From: Actinomycetota bacterium
GTDB taxonomy: Bacteria > Actinomycetota > Thermoleophilia > Miltoncostaeales > Miltoncostaeaceae
Assembly: GCA_947475125.1 (NCBI GenBank)
Contig: CANJMX010000017.1
Coordinates: 1-17,079 of the forward strand
Length of the DNA: 17,079 nucleotides
Direction of reading: 5' to 3'
A model generated the notes under the pieces. It ran no database searches. It was not told the DNA's origin and worked only from the letters and a program-made list of their open reading frames with translations. The position numbers and the translations under genes are program-made. Positions 5,343 through 12,227 of this stretch are shown here, one piece after another (position 1 is the stretch's first letter; the number at the start of each line of letters is the position of its first letter).

Positions 5343-8081
5343 ATGGCAACGCACGCACCCGCACATTCTCCTTCGGGACACGTACACCACGAGGATCCGC
5401 GCCCGGTGTCCTTCTGGTGGCGCCGCGCCATCGTCTCGGCGGTTGTCGGCGTGCTGTTCGCGTTCCTGCTCGTGTTCATGCTGCGCGCCATCTTCGGTCT
5501 CGACCCGCTGTGGCAGGGCAACGTCGTGGCCACGGTCGCTGGGCTGTTTGGTGGGCTCGGGTTCCTCTACGGCATCGGCTGCTTTGACTACTGGTTGACT
5601 TGGGCCAAGGGTCGCCCGGTGTCATCTGAGGACCACTCGTTCCACGGTGTGAGCAACTGGAAGCAGTACTTCCGGATCAACACCGACCACAAGGTCATTG
5701 GCATTCAGTACATGGCCATGACCCTGTTCTTCATGGTCTGTGGCGGCATCATGGCGCTGCTCATCCGCACCGAGCTTGCGGCCCCGGGCCAGCAGATCGT
5801 GGATGGCCAGGCCTACAACGGCCTGCTGAGCATGCATGCCACGCTCATGATCTTCGTGTTCGCCGTGCCGGTGTTCGGTGGAATCGCCAACTACGTGCTG
5901 CCCATCATGCTGGGCGCAAAGGACATGGCGTTCCCGCGCCTCAACGCACTCTCGTTCTGGTTCCTGCCCGTGTCCGGGTTCCTGTTCCTGGCATCCACGT
6001 TCACCGGCATGTTCGGTGCCGCGTGGACCGCCTACCCGCCGCTGGCCTCGCAGGGCACTGCCGGACAGACACTCTTCGAGCTGGGCGTGCAGTTCGCGGG
6101 CGCATCATCCATCGCCACGGCAATCAACTTCCTGGCGACCATCATCACCATGCGGGCGCCAGGTATGACCATCTGGCGCATGCCGATTCTCGCGTGGGCC
6201 ACGGGTGTCACCAGCGTGCTCGTGGTGTTCGCCACGCCGTTTATCGCCGGCTCGCAGTTCCTCACCATGTTCGACCGTGTGATGGGCACACACTTCTTCG
6301 TGCCCGATCAGGGCGGCGACGTGATCATGTATCAACATATTTTCTGGTTCTACAGCCATCCAGCGGTGTACATCATGCTGTTGCCGGGCTTCGGGATCAT
6401 CAGTGAGGTCATCGCCACCTTCGCCCGCAAACCGCTCTTCGGCTATCGCGCCATGGCGTTCTCGATGGTGGCCATCGGGGTGCTGGGATTCGGCGTGTGG
6501 GCCCACCACATGTTTGTGTCGGGTATGGCCGCCTGGCTGCGCGTGCCGATGATGATCACCACGATCATCATCGCGGTGCCCACCGGGGTGAAGATGTGGT
6601 CGTGGCTGGCCACTCTCTGGCGGGGGAAGATCCATATGAAGGCGCCCATGCTGTGGGCGATGGGGTTCCTGTTCACCTTCCTCATCGGTGGCCTGTCGGG
6701 CGTGTTCAACGGCATCGTGCCCGCCGACATCCAGCTGTCCGACACCTACTTCATTACCGCCCATCTGCACTATGTGCTGTACGGCGGCAGCGTGTACACG
6801 ATCTTCGCCGGCATCTATTACTGGTTCCCCAAGGCGACCGGCAAGATGCTGAACGAGCGGCTGAGCCAGTGGCACTTCTGGCTCACCTTCATCGGCACGC
6901 AGATCACGTTCATGCCCATGCATTGGCAGGGGCTGCAGGGCATGCCACGCCGCGTGGCCGACTACGACCCCCGCTTCGCGATGATCAACGGCATCGAGAC
7001 CATCGGCTCGTACATGCTCGGTATCGCCACGATCATCTTCTTCTACAACGTCGTCATTTCGCTGCGGAAGGGCGATCCCGCCCCGTGGAACCCGTGGCGC
7101 GGCCGCACGCTGGAGTGGATGGTCAGTTCGCCACCACCGCTGTTCAACTTCGACGTCATCCCGCAGGTTGTGGGTGGCCCGTACCAGTACGGAATCCCAG
7201 ACGCGCGCCACGCCGTGGTGTTCGCTCCCGAGCAGTTCGGCGGCGAACTCACCGAGGACACGCGCTATCCGGTGCTGGTTGTGGCGAACGACACCCTCAC
7301 CTCGCAAGGGCTCATCGACGAAATCCGTTCGCGCAATGCCGATGGCCTGTGGTCATTTGAGTTCCTCGTCCCAGTGGGTGACGACGATCGTGCCGTGGCC
7401 GAGCGCCGCCTTGCGACCACGCTGGCAATCCTCGCCGGCTTCGGCATCGCCGCCACCGGTCGTGTGGCCGACGGCGAGGTCATTACGGTGGCCGGCGACG
7501 AGGGCAAGTCGCGTCAGCCGTACGAGATCCTGGTCGCCACGCTGCCAACGGCATCCAGCGCGTGGATGCGCCAGGACGCCGTGGACCGAATTCGCAAGCG
7601 CTCCGGAATCGCCACCAGCCACATCGTGGTGAGGGGTGACGACGCCCGGGCACTGACCGCCGCGTCGGCCCTGCCACTCACGATGATCGTGGCGACCGAT
7701 GCCGTGGGTGCCGACGCACTTGCCGCCGTGGTCATGGCGCGGTTCGATGCGCAGCCGGCCCGATTCACCATCATCTGCCCGCTCGACCTGCCGCAGCCGC
7801 GTTGGGGCAGCGAGTCGAGCGAGATCCGCCGCCAGGCCGGTGAGCGCATGACCGCAACCATCAATGCCCTCGTCTCGGTTGGCGTGCAGGTGCAGGGCGA
7901 GGTCATGGACGACGGCCCCGCCGACGCCCTGCCCCTTGCGATCGACGCCTTCACGCCCACCCAGATCCTGGTGGCGGGCGTGAATGGCGAGGCTGCCGCG
8001 CTGGCAGGCGCAGCGAACGCAGCCGCGGGGGAGACGCCGGTCGAAATCGTGAACCTCGGCGCCCCCGCGGGGAGCGAGTAA
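5343..8081 (+). CDS. ctaD: Cytochrome c oxidase subunit I (type A2) with N-terminal membrane extension and C-terminal tandem USP-like domain
   Basis: A 912-residue protein; ordinary subunit I is roughly 530-600. It reduces O2 at the heme a3-CuB site. Ligands are all visible: heme a H165 and H476, heme a3 H474, CuB H339, H388 and H389, cross-linked Tyr Y343. K-channel T414/K417 and the D-channel Asp D194 are present. The motif WFYSHPAVYI lacks the usual Glu and has Tyr-Ser instead, the signature of A2-type heme-copper oxidases. Residues 1-105 add about two extra helices (29-50, 60-80). The canonical part ends near TLEW...SPPPLFNF (589-603). Residues 641-905 are soluble and form two similar alpha/beta repeats like universal stress proteins. 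The frame is unbroken, and the stop overlaps the ctaE start (TAATG). No Shine-Dalgarno sequence precedes ATG 5343; the leader is an AC repeat. Confidence 0.96.
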   Translation: MATHAPAHSPSGHVHHEDPRPVSFWWRRAIVSAVVGVLFAFLLVFMLRAIFGLDPLWQGNVVATVAGLFGGLGFLYGIGCFDYWLTWAKGRPVSSEDHSFHGVSNWKQYFRINTDHKVIGIQYMAMTLFFMVCGGIMALLIRTELAAPGQQIVDGQAYNGLLSMHATLMIFVFAVPVFGGIANYVLPIMLGAKDMAFPRLNALSFWFLPVSGFLFLASTFTGMFGAAWTAYPPLASQGTAGQTLFELGVQFAGASSIATAINFLATIITMRAPGMTIWRMPILAWATGVTSVLVVFATPFIAGSQFLTMFDRVMGTHFFVPDQGGDVIMYQHIFWFYSHPAVYIMLLPGFGIISEVIATFARKPLFGYRAMAFSMVAIGVLGFGVWAHHMFVSGMAAWLRVPMMITTIIIAVPTGVKMWSWLATLWRGKIHMKAPMLWAMGFLFTFLIGGLSGVFNGIVPADIQLSDTYFITAHLHYVLYGGSVYTIFAGIYYWFPKATGKMLNERLSQWHFWLTFIGTQITFMPMHWQGLQGMPRRVADYDPRFAMINGIETIGSYMLGIATIIFFYNVVISLRKGDPAPWNPWRGRTLEWMVSSPPPLFNFDVIPQVVGGPYQYGIPDARHAVVFAPEQFGGELTEDTRYPVLVVANDTLTSQGLIDEIRSRNADGLWSFEFLVPVGDDDRAVAERRLATTLAILAGFGIAATGRVADGEVITVAGDEGKSRQPYEILVATLPTASSAWMRQDAVDRIRKRSGIATSHIVVRGDDARALTAASALPLTMIVATDAVGADALAAVVMARFDAQPARFTIICPLDLPQPRWGSESSEIRRQAGERMTATINALVSVGVQVQGEVMDDGPADALPLAIDAFTPTQILVAGVNGEAAALAGAANAAAGETPVEIVNLGAPAGSE
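7263..8057 (+). repeat. Tandem USP-like alpha/beta domain repeats at the CtaD C-terminus
   Basis: Within ctaD, residues 641-765 and 777-905 show the same order of elements. First comes a hydrophobic strand ending VA-N/T-D (VLVVAND, 644-650; MIVATD, 781-786). Next is a strand ending in a Pro (FEFLVP, 672-677; FTIICP, 808-813). Then an Ala-rich helix ends L-x-x-x-G (690-701; 837-847), followed by a G-x-V-x-D strand (706-710; 852-856). An ILVA strand follows (729-732; 875-878). The protein similarity is low, so the repeat is not visible at DNA level. The pattern resembles small actinobacterial universal-stress-like proteins. No ATP-binding G-x2-G-x9-G motif is seen. Confidence 0.65.
8069..8074 (+). 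promoter_or_regulatory. Ribosome binding site for ctaE
   Basis: GGGGAG lies 6 bases before ATG 8081, inside the last codons of ctaD. It supports re-initiation at the TAATG junction and is one of the few good Shine-Dalgarno sequences in the window. Confidence 0.6.
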
Positions 8082-8704
8082 TGGCCACGACCACCGGTCA
8101 CGCACCCGCCCCGTCGCACGGGCAGGACACCCACGGCAAGAAGCACGGCCTGAATGCCGAGCTTGTCGGAATGCTGCTCTTCATCGGCTCAGAGGTGATG
8201 CTGTTCGCCTCCCTGTTCACCGCCTACTTCTTCATCCGGTATGGCGTGAGCAATGAGGTATGGCCGCCCCTGAAGCAGGATGGCGAGCCATTTGAGCTGC
8301 CGGTGATGCTCACCGGCATCAACACCCTCATTCTGGTGGGGTCGTCATTTACCCTGTGGTGGGGTGAGAGGTGCCTCAAGGCCGGTGACCGCAAGGGTCT
8401 GATCCGCGGCCTGTGGGTGACCATTCTGATGGGCGGCACGTTCCTCATCATTCAGTTCAATGAGTACGCGCACCTGGGCTTCACGCCGCAGGACCGTGCG
8501 TTCTCGGGCGCCTTCTACACCCTGACCGGCTTCCATGGCGCGCATGTGGCGGTGGGCCTCATCATCCTCAGCATGTGCCTTCGTCGTGCCTACAAGAACG
8601 ACTTCACGGCCACCCAGCACACCCCGCTGGCCGCCGGGTCGTACTACTGGCACTTCGTCGACATCGTCTGGGTGCTCCTCTTCCTACTCGTCTACGTGAT
8701 CTAG
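8081..8704 (+). CDS. ctaE: Cytochrome c oxidase subunit III
   Basis: A 207-residue subunit III, the integral membrane subunit that stabilises the oxidase and its proton uptake. It has about five transmembrane helices, as in short bacterial CtaE/CyoC proteins. Family motifs are GMLLFIGSEVMLFASLFTAY (30-49, with the buried Glu 37), FHGAHVAVGL (151-160, His 152 and 155) and the closing YYWHFVDIVWVLLF (188-201, His 191 and Asp 194). The His-rich N-terminus (about 1-25) is cytoplasmic. The ATG overlaps the ctaD stop, so the two are co-translated in near equal amounts. Confidence 0.96.
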   Translation: MATTTGHAPAPSHGQDTHGKKHGLNAELVGMLLFIGSEVMLFASLFTAYFFIRYGVSNEVWPPLKQDGEPFELPVMLTGINTLILVGSSFTLWWGERCLKAGDRKGLIRGLWVTILMGGTFLIIQFNEYAHLGFTPQDRAFSGAFYTLTGFHGAHVAVGLIILSMCLRRAYKNDFTATQHTPLAAGSYYWHFVDIVWVLLFLLVYVI

Positions 8705-8711
8705 GGACACC

Positions 8712-9209
8712 GTGCGCTCACGCCTCATCGCCACTTCGACTGCCCTGCTGATTATCGGCACCGCTGGATTCCTCACGGGATGCGGCGGGGCACAGTCGGC
8801 CCTCGACACCGCCGATACCGCTGCAGGCAAGACGAAGTTCGTCAGCTCCTGCGGCGGCTGCCACACGCTGGCCGATGCCGGCACCAAGGGCAACGTCGGC
8901 CCCAACCTGGATGACGCCTTCCGTGCGTCACGCGAGCAGGGATTCAAGGAGACGCAGTTCTACGGGGTCGTCAAGCGTTGGATCGAAGTGGCACCACAGG
9001 CACCGCTTCCGGGCAGCTACCCGCAGGCGATGCCGCAGAACCTGGTGACTGGATCCGACGCCGTGAACGTGGCCGCATACGTGGCCACTGCGGCCGGTAC
9101 CAAGCCCACCAGCGACGTGAGTGCCCTCACTCCTGCGGTTGAGGGCAAGGCGCCCGCCGCGGGCTCGGGCCCCGCGACTCCCGCCGACGGGGGCGCGACA
9201 GCGCCGTAA
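8712..9209 (+). CDS. Cytochrome c lipoprotein
   Basis: A 165-residue single-heme cytochrome c. The N-terminus is a lipoprotein signal: a hydrophobic stretch then LTGC with the lipidated Cys 24, so the protein is tethered to the outer face of the membrane. The heme attachment site is CGGCH (47-51) in FVSSCGGCHTLADAG, and the likely sixth ligand is M107 in PQAMPQNLV. The last 35 or so residues are a Pro/Ala/Gly-rich tail with no fold. It follows ctaE after 7 bases and starts at GTG 8712, with AGGGA at 8703-8707 as a weak ribosome binding site. It probably feeds electrons to the CtaC cytochrome domain, or is a fixed subunit of the oxidase; this is inferred from position only. Confidence 0.88.
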   Translation: MRSRLIATSTALLIIGTAGFLTGCGGAQSALDTADTAAGKTKFVSSCGGCHTLADAGTKGNVGPNLDDAFRASREQGFKETQFYGVVKRWIEVAPQAPLPGSYPQAMPQNLVTGSDAVNVAAYVATAAGTKPTSDVSALTPAVEGKAPAAGSGPATPADGGATAP

Positions 9210-9925
9210 TGCCGGGGGACGCCGCGACCCTTGACGGCGCGCGCGTCCTCGTGACCGGCGCGTCCCGCGGCTACGGCGCGGCAATCGCCCGTGCGCTCGC
9301 CGCGGAGGGCGCGTACCTGATCATCACGGCCACCGATACCGGTCGGCTGGCGTCCACTGCCGAGGCATGCCGCGCACTCGGGGCCGGCGGCGTGGAGTGC
9401 TGCGCGCTCGATCTGGGCGACGCCACGTCGGTGGATGCACTCACCGATGCCATCACCACGTTGGTTCCCCGCCTGGAGGGGGTGGTGCTCAACGCGGCCA
9501 TTCTGGGCGCCAGGGGGCCCATCGCCGATATCGCACCCGCCGACATCGAGGCCGCGATCACCGTGAACGTCACGCACCAGTTGCGCTTGATCCATGGCCT
9601 TCTGCCGCTCATCGCGAGCGGCGCGGGCGTGGTCATCATTACGTCGGGCGCTGCGTCCAAGCCGGGTCGAGGCGCCTACGGACTGACTAAGGGGATGCTG
9701 GACGTGGCCGCCGATGTCCTGCGCGCGGAGTGGGCCGATCGCGATGTGCGGGTGGTGCGCGTGAACCCCGGACCGCTTCGCACCGACATGCGCGCCGCGG
9801 TGCACCCGGAGGAGGATCCGGCCACGGTGCCACCGCCATCGGAGCGTGTGCCACCGGTGATTGCGGTGCTGAAGGGTGCCGACCCCGGCCCGTGCATTCA
9901 GGCCGCAGAGTGGGGCCTGTCGTGA
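9209..9925 (+). CDS. Short-chain dehydrogenase/reductase (SDR)
   Basis: A 238-residue classical SDR. It has the cofactor motif TGASRGYG (16-23), NAA (95-97) closing the dinucleotide fold, the structural Asn 120 in TVNVTHQ, and the catalytic Ser 146, Tyr 157 and Lys 161 in SGAASKPGRGAYGLTKG. The NPGPLRTDM stretch (186-194) is the usual loop after the active site. The residue after the first beta-strand suggests NADP(H) is possible but does not settle it. The ATG at 9209 overlaps the stop of the cytochrome gene (TAATG), and its stop overlaps the next gene as GTGA. The substrate is unknown. The SDR family is too broad for a guess, though the nearby UbiA-like gene would allow a role in quinone or lipid metabolism. 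Confidence 0.9.
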   Translation: MPGDAATLDGARVLVTGASRGYGAAIARALAAEGAYLIITATDTGRLASTAEACRALGAGGVECCALDLGDATSVDALTDAITTLVPRLEGVVLNAAILGARGPIADIAPADIEAAITVNVTHQLRLIHGLLPLIASGAGVVIITSGAASKPGRGAYGLTKGMLDVAADVLRAEWADRDVRVVRVNPGPLRTDMRAAVHPEEDPATVPPPSERVPPVIAVLKGADPGPCIQAAEWGLS

Positions 9926-10626
9926 GTACATCCGACCCCCGGGCGATCCGTCCCATCCCCCGGCTTGAGCGCACGGCCGGTTGGCAGGACGTGCCGATCG
10001 ACCCCATTGACGAGCCGCTCGTGCCCGTGGCGCACATCGGCGGGCGCATCATTGAGGACCCGCAGTACTTCGCCTGGGGCCTACCCGGTGCATTGCCCGG
10101 ATGCTGGCTGCGCCAGGGTGTGGCCGAGCGCCTGGGTCGCGTGGCGCAGTCGCTGCCGGACGGCCTCACGTTGCTGGTGTGGGATGGCTGGCGCAGTATC
10201 GAGACCCAGTCGGCCCTGTTTGAGGCCTACATCGGCGATCTGGCGGGGCAGTACCCCACCTTCACGCGCGCGCAGTTGGAGGATGCGGCCCGCACCTATG
10301 TCACGCCACCGAGGCCCGAGCACCACGCACCGCCACCGCACTTCACGGGTGCCGCCGTGGATCTGACGCTTGCCGACGCCGATGGCGTGCCGCTCGATCT
10401 GGGCACGGGCTTTGACGCATTTGTGCCCGAGGCCGGTGCCGCGGCGCTTGAAGACATCGACATGCCGGCGCGCGCCAACCGCCGCCTGCTCTTCTGGGCG
10501 ATGCACGACGAGGGCTTCACTGCGTACGTGGAGGAGTGGTGGCACTTTGATCACGGCGATCAGTTCTGGGGCGTCGTCACTGGCCAGAGCGCCCGCTATG
10601 CGGGCATTACCGGCCCCACGGCATAG
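9922..10626 (+). CDS. ddpX: D-alanyl-D-alanine dipeptidase, VanX/DdpX type (peptidase M15D)
   Basis: A 234-residue zinc dipeptidase that splits D-Ala-D-Ala, releasing D-alanine from wall turnover or cytoplasmic pools. The M15 zinc site is intact: H140 and D147 in HFTGAAVDLTL, and H208 in EEWWHFD with catalytic Glu 205. The spacings (His-6-Asp, Glu-2-His) equal those of VanX. The conserved Arg is R91 in WDGWRSIETQ. The usual Ser before the first zinc His is Pro here (PPPHFTG). No signal peptide is visible, so a cytoplasmic enzyme is likely. It starts at GTG 9922 in a GTGA overlap with the SDR. There are no vanA/vanH-type partners, so a glycopeptide-resistance role is not supported. Confidence 0.87.
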   Translation: MSTSDPRAIRPIPRLERTAGWQDVPIDPIDEPLVPVAHIGGRIIEDPQYFAWGLPGALPGCWLRQGVAERLGRVAQSLPDGLTLLVWDGWRSIETQSALFEAYIGDLAGQYPTFTRAQLEDAARTYVTPPRPEHHAPPPHFTGAAVDLTLADADGVPLDLGTGFDAFVPEAGAAALEDIDMPARANRRLLFWAMHDEGFTAYVEEWWHFDHGDQFWGVVTGQSARYAGITGPTA

Positions 10627-10629
10627 GAT
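10624..10629 (+). promoter_or_regulatory. Candidate -10 element (TAGGAT) for the ubiA-ccm-hem operon
   Basis: TAGGAT matches TANNNT and ends 7 bases before ATG 10637. It includes the TAG stop codon of the dipeptidase gene. The arrangement is identical to those at 1792-1797 and 4308-4313. There is no Shine-Dalgarno sequence before 10637 and no clear -35. Confidence 0.45.
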
Positions 10630-10636
10630 CGCCCTG

Positions 10637-11527
10637 ATGTCCACGTCTACGCCCGCCCCGCCCCGCGCCACGGGGGCGCAGGTCGTCCCGGCGCTGCTCG
10701 GGCTCGTCAGGTTCCAACACACGGTGTTCGCGCTTCCGTTCGCCTTCGCCGGTGCACTGATGGCGCAGAACGCATGGCCGCCCATCGGCGTGCTGGCATG
10801 GATCCTGCTGGCCATGGTGGGTGCCCGCTCGCTGGCGATGGCGCTCAACCGGCTGGTGGACCGGGAGATGGATGCCCGTAACCCGCGCACGGCTGGCCGG
10901 CACATCCCCGCAGGGCGCCTGGCGGTTAATCAGGTGCGCGCATTCGCGCTGGTAAGCCTCACTGCGCTGCTTGTGGCGGTATCTCAGTTGCCGTCAATCA
11001 CCTGGTGGCTCTGGCCCATTCCGGTGGCGCTATTCGTGGCGTACCCGTACGCCAAGCGGTACACGTGGGCCTGTCACCTCATCCTCGGTATCTCCATCGG
11101 CATCGCACCCATCGGGGGTTGGATCGCGGTCACCGGTCAGTTCGCCGCTGCACCCGTGCTGCTGTGGCTCGCCGTGGCGCTGTGGATTGCCGGGTTCGAC
11201 GTGGTCTACGCCCTCCTCGACGTGGAGAGCGACCGGCGCGAGGGCGTGCACTCGGTACCCGTGCGCTTTGGCGAGGTGCGCGCGCTGCGCATCGCGGCAG
11301 GCTGCCATGTGGCGACCATCGCACTGCTGGTGCTCGCCGGTGCGGCGGCATCAGTCACCTGGCCGTATTACGTCGCCGTGGCTGCCTGTGCGGTCATCCT
11401 CGCGTGGGAGCATCTGCATGTGCGCCCCGGCGATGCCGCGCGTATCAACGCCGCGTTCGGCACGGCCAACATGGCGATGTCGGTGGTATTCCTGGCGGGC
11501 GTCGTGGCCGAGGTGGCCGTTGCCTGA
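10637..11527 (+). CDS. UbiA-family prenyltransferase (4-hydroxybenzoate/MqnP-like)
   Basis: A 296-residue membrane aromatic prenyltransferase. The first Asp motif is NRLVDREMDARNPRTAGR (71-88; Asp 75 and Asp 79), and the second is DVVYALLDVESDRREGVHS (188-206; Asp 195 and 199). FQHTVFALPFAFAGALMA (27-44) is typical of UbiA and of MqnP, the enzyme of the futalosine route to menaquinone. The second motif differs from ctaB in this window, so it is not a heme O synthase. It probably attaches a polyprenyl chain to a quinone precursor, supplying electron carriers for the same respiratory chain. It begins 10 bases after ddpX at ATG 10637, supported by the upstream -10 element, and opens the ccm/hem operon. 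UbiA and MqnP cannot be separated by motif reading alone. Confidence 0.88.
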   Translation: MSTSTPAPPRATGAQVVPALLGLVRFQHTVFALPFAFAGALMAQNAWPPIGVLAWILLAMVGARSLAMALNRLVDREMDARNPRTAGRHIPAGRLAVNQVRAFALVSLTALLVAVSQLPSITWWLWPIPVALFVAYPYAKRYTWACHLILGISIGIAPIGGWIAVTGQFAAAPVLLWLAVALWIAGFDVVYALLDVESDRREGVHSVPVRFGEVRALRIAAGCHVATIALLVLAGAAASVTWPYYVAVAACAVILAWEHLHVRPGDAARINAAFGTANMAMSVVFLAGVVAEVAVA

Positions 11528-12227
11528 CCGTCTGGTGTCAGCCCGCGGGGTGGGGCACATCTACGGCGAACGCGCCGCCGTTGCCGACGTACATCTGAAC
11601 GTGGCCGCCGGCGAGCGGGTGGCGATTGCGGGTCCAAATGGGGCGGGCAAGAGCACGCTGCTTCGCATAGTGGCCACGCTGCTGCGTACCGGTACCGGCA
11701 CGCTCACGGTGCTGGGCGAGGAGTTGCCCGGTGGAGCGCGCCGGGCGCGGTGCGGCATCGGCTACCTGGCGCACGATCCGCTGGCATACCTCGATCTTTC
11801 TCCGCGTCAGAACCTGCAGGTATATGCCGACCTCTTCGGGGTGCAGGATGCCGACCGGCGCATTGATGACCTTCTCGACCGGGTTGACCTCATCGCACGG
11901 GCTGATGATCCGGTGCGGGTGCTCAGCCGCGGCATGGCGCAGCGGCTTGCCCTTGCCCGAATGCTGCTGCATGGGCCGCGGCTGCTGCTGCTCGACGAGC
12001 CCCACGCAAGCCTCGATGCCGCCGGAACGGCGTTGCTCGACGCCGAGCTTGCCGCCATGCGCACCGACGGCCGGGCGGCGGTGATCGTGACGCACGAGGT
12101 GGAGCGCATCGCATCGGTGGCCGATCGCCTGGTGGTGATGCGCCGCGGGCGCATCGTGGTGGACGAGCCGGTGGCCGGCCGCGGCCCGGCCCAGGTGCGC
12201 GCCCGGTACGAGGAGTGCATCGCATGA
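11520..12227 (+). CDS. ccmA: Heme exporter ATP-binding protein CcmA
   Basis: A 235-residue ABC ATPase. Walker A is GPNGAGKST (38-46), the signature loop is LSRGMAQRLALAR (135-147), Walker B is LLLLDEP (155-161) and the switch His is in VTHE (190-193). The LSxGMxQR variant is common in CcmA and other ABC-2 exporters. With CcmB it forms the System I complex that drives release of heme-loaded CcmE during cytochrome c maturation. The start is uncertain: TTG 11520 overlaps the ubiA end by 8 bases, has GAGGTGG just upstream and gives a normal N-terminus, while GTG 11535 would shorten it by five residues. Its stop overlaps ccmB as ATGA. The CcmA name rests on the ccmB and ccmC neighbours as well as on sequence. 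Confidence 0.9.
   Translation: MPDRLVSARGVGHIYGERAAVADVHLNVAAGERVAIAGPNGAGKSTLLRIVATLLRTGTGTLTVLGEELPGGARRARCGIGYLAHDPLAYLDLSPRQNLQVYADLFGVQDADRRIDDLLDRVDLIARADDPVRVLSRGMAQRLALARMLLHGPRLLLLDEPHASLDAAGTALLDAELAAMRTDGRAAVIVTHEVERIASVADRLVVMRRGRIVVDEPVAGRGPAQVRARYEECIA
12210..12215 (+). promoter_or_regulatory. Ribosome binding site deciding the ccmB start
   Basis: GAGGAG sits 8 bases before ATG 12224. It rules in that start over the GTG at 12215, which overlaps this very site. Confidence 0.65.

Noticed and set aside
7100..7270. Sequencing or assembly artefact joining ctaD to an unrelated gene
   Set aside because: The frame is open throughout, base composition does not shift, there is no start codon with a ribosome binding site for a separate gene at the junction, and the stop overlaps ctaE in the normal operon style. 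Raw reads would still be needed to exclude it fully.
6105..7307. Minus-strand open frame of 400 codons opposite ctaD
   Set aside because: The product is His/Asp/Arg-rich with no domain. The ctaD frame on the other strand carries all heme and copper ligands.
9922..10626. Glycopeptide resistance (VanX) interpretation of the dipeptidase
   Set aside because: No vanH, vanA/B ligase or vanRS genes are nearby, and DdpX-type enzymes occur widely outside resistance clusters.
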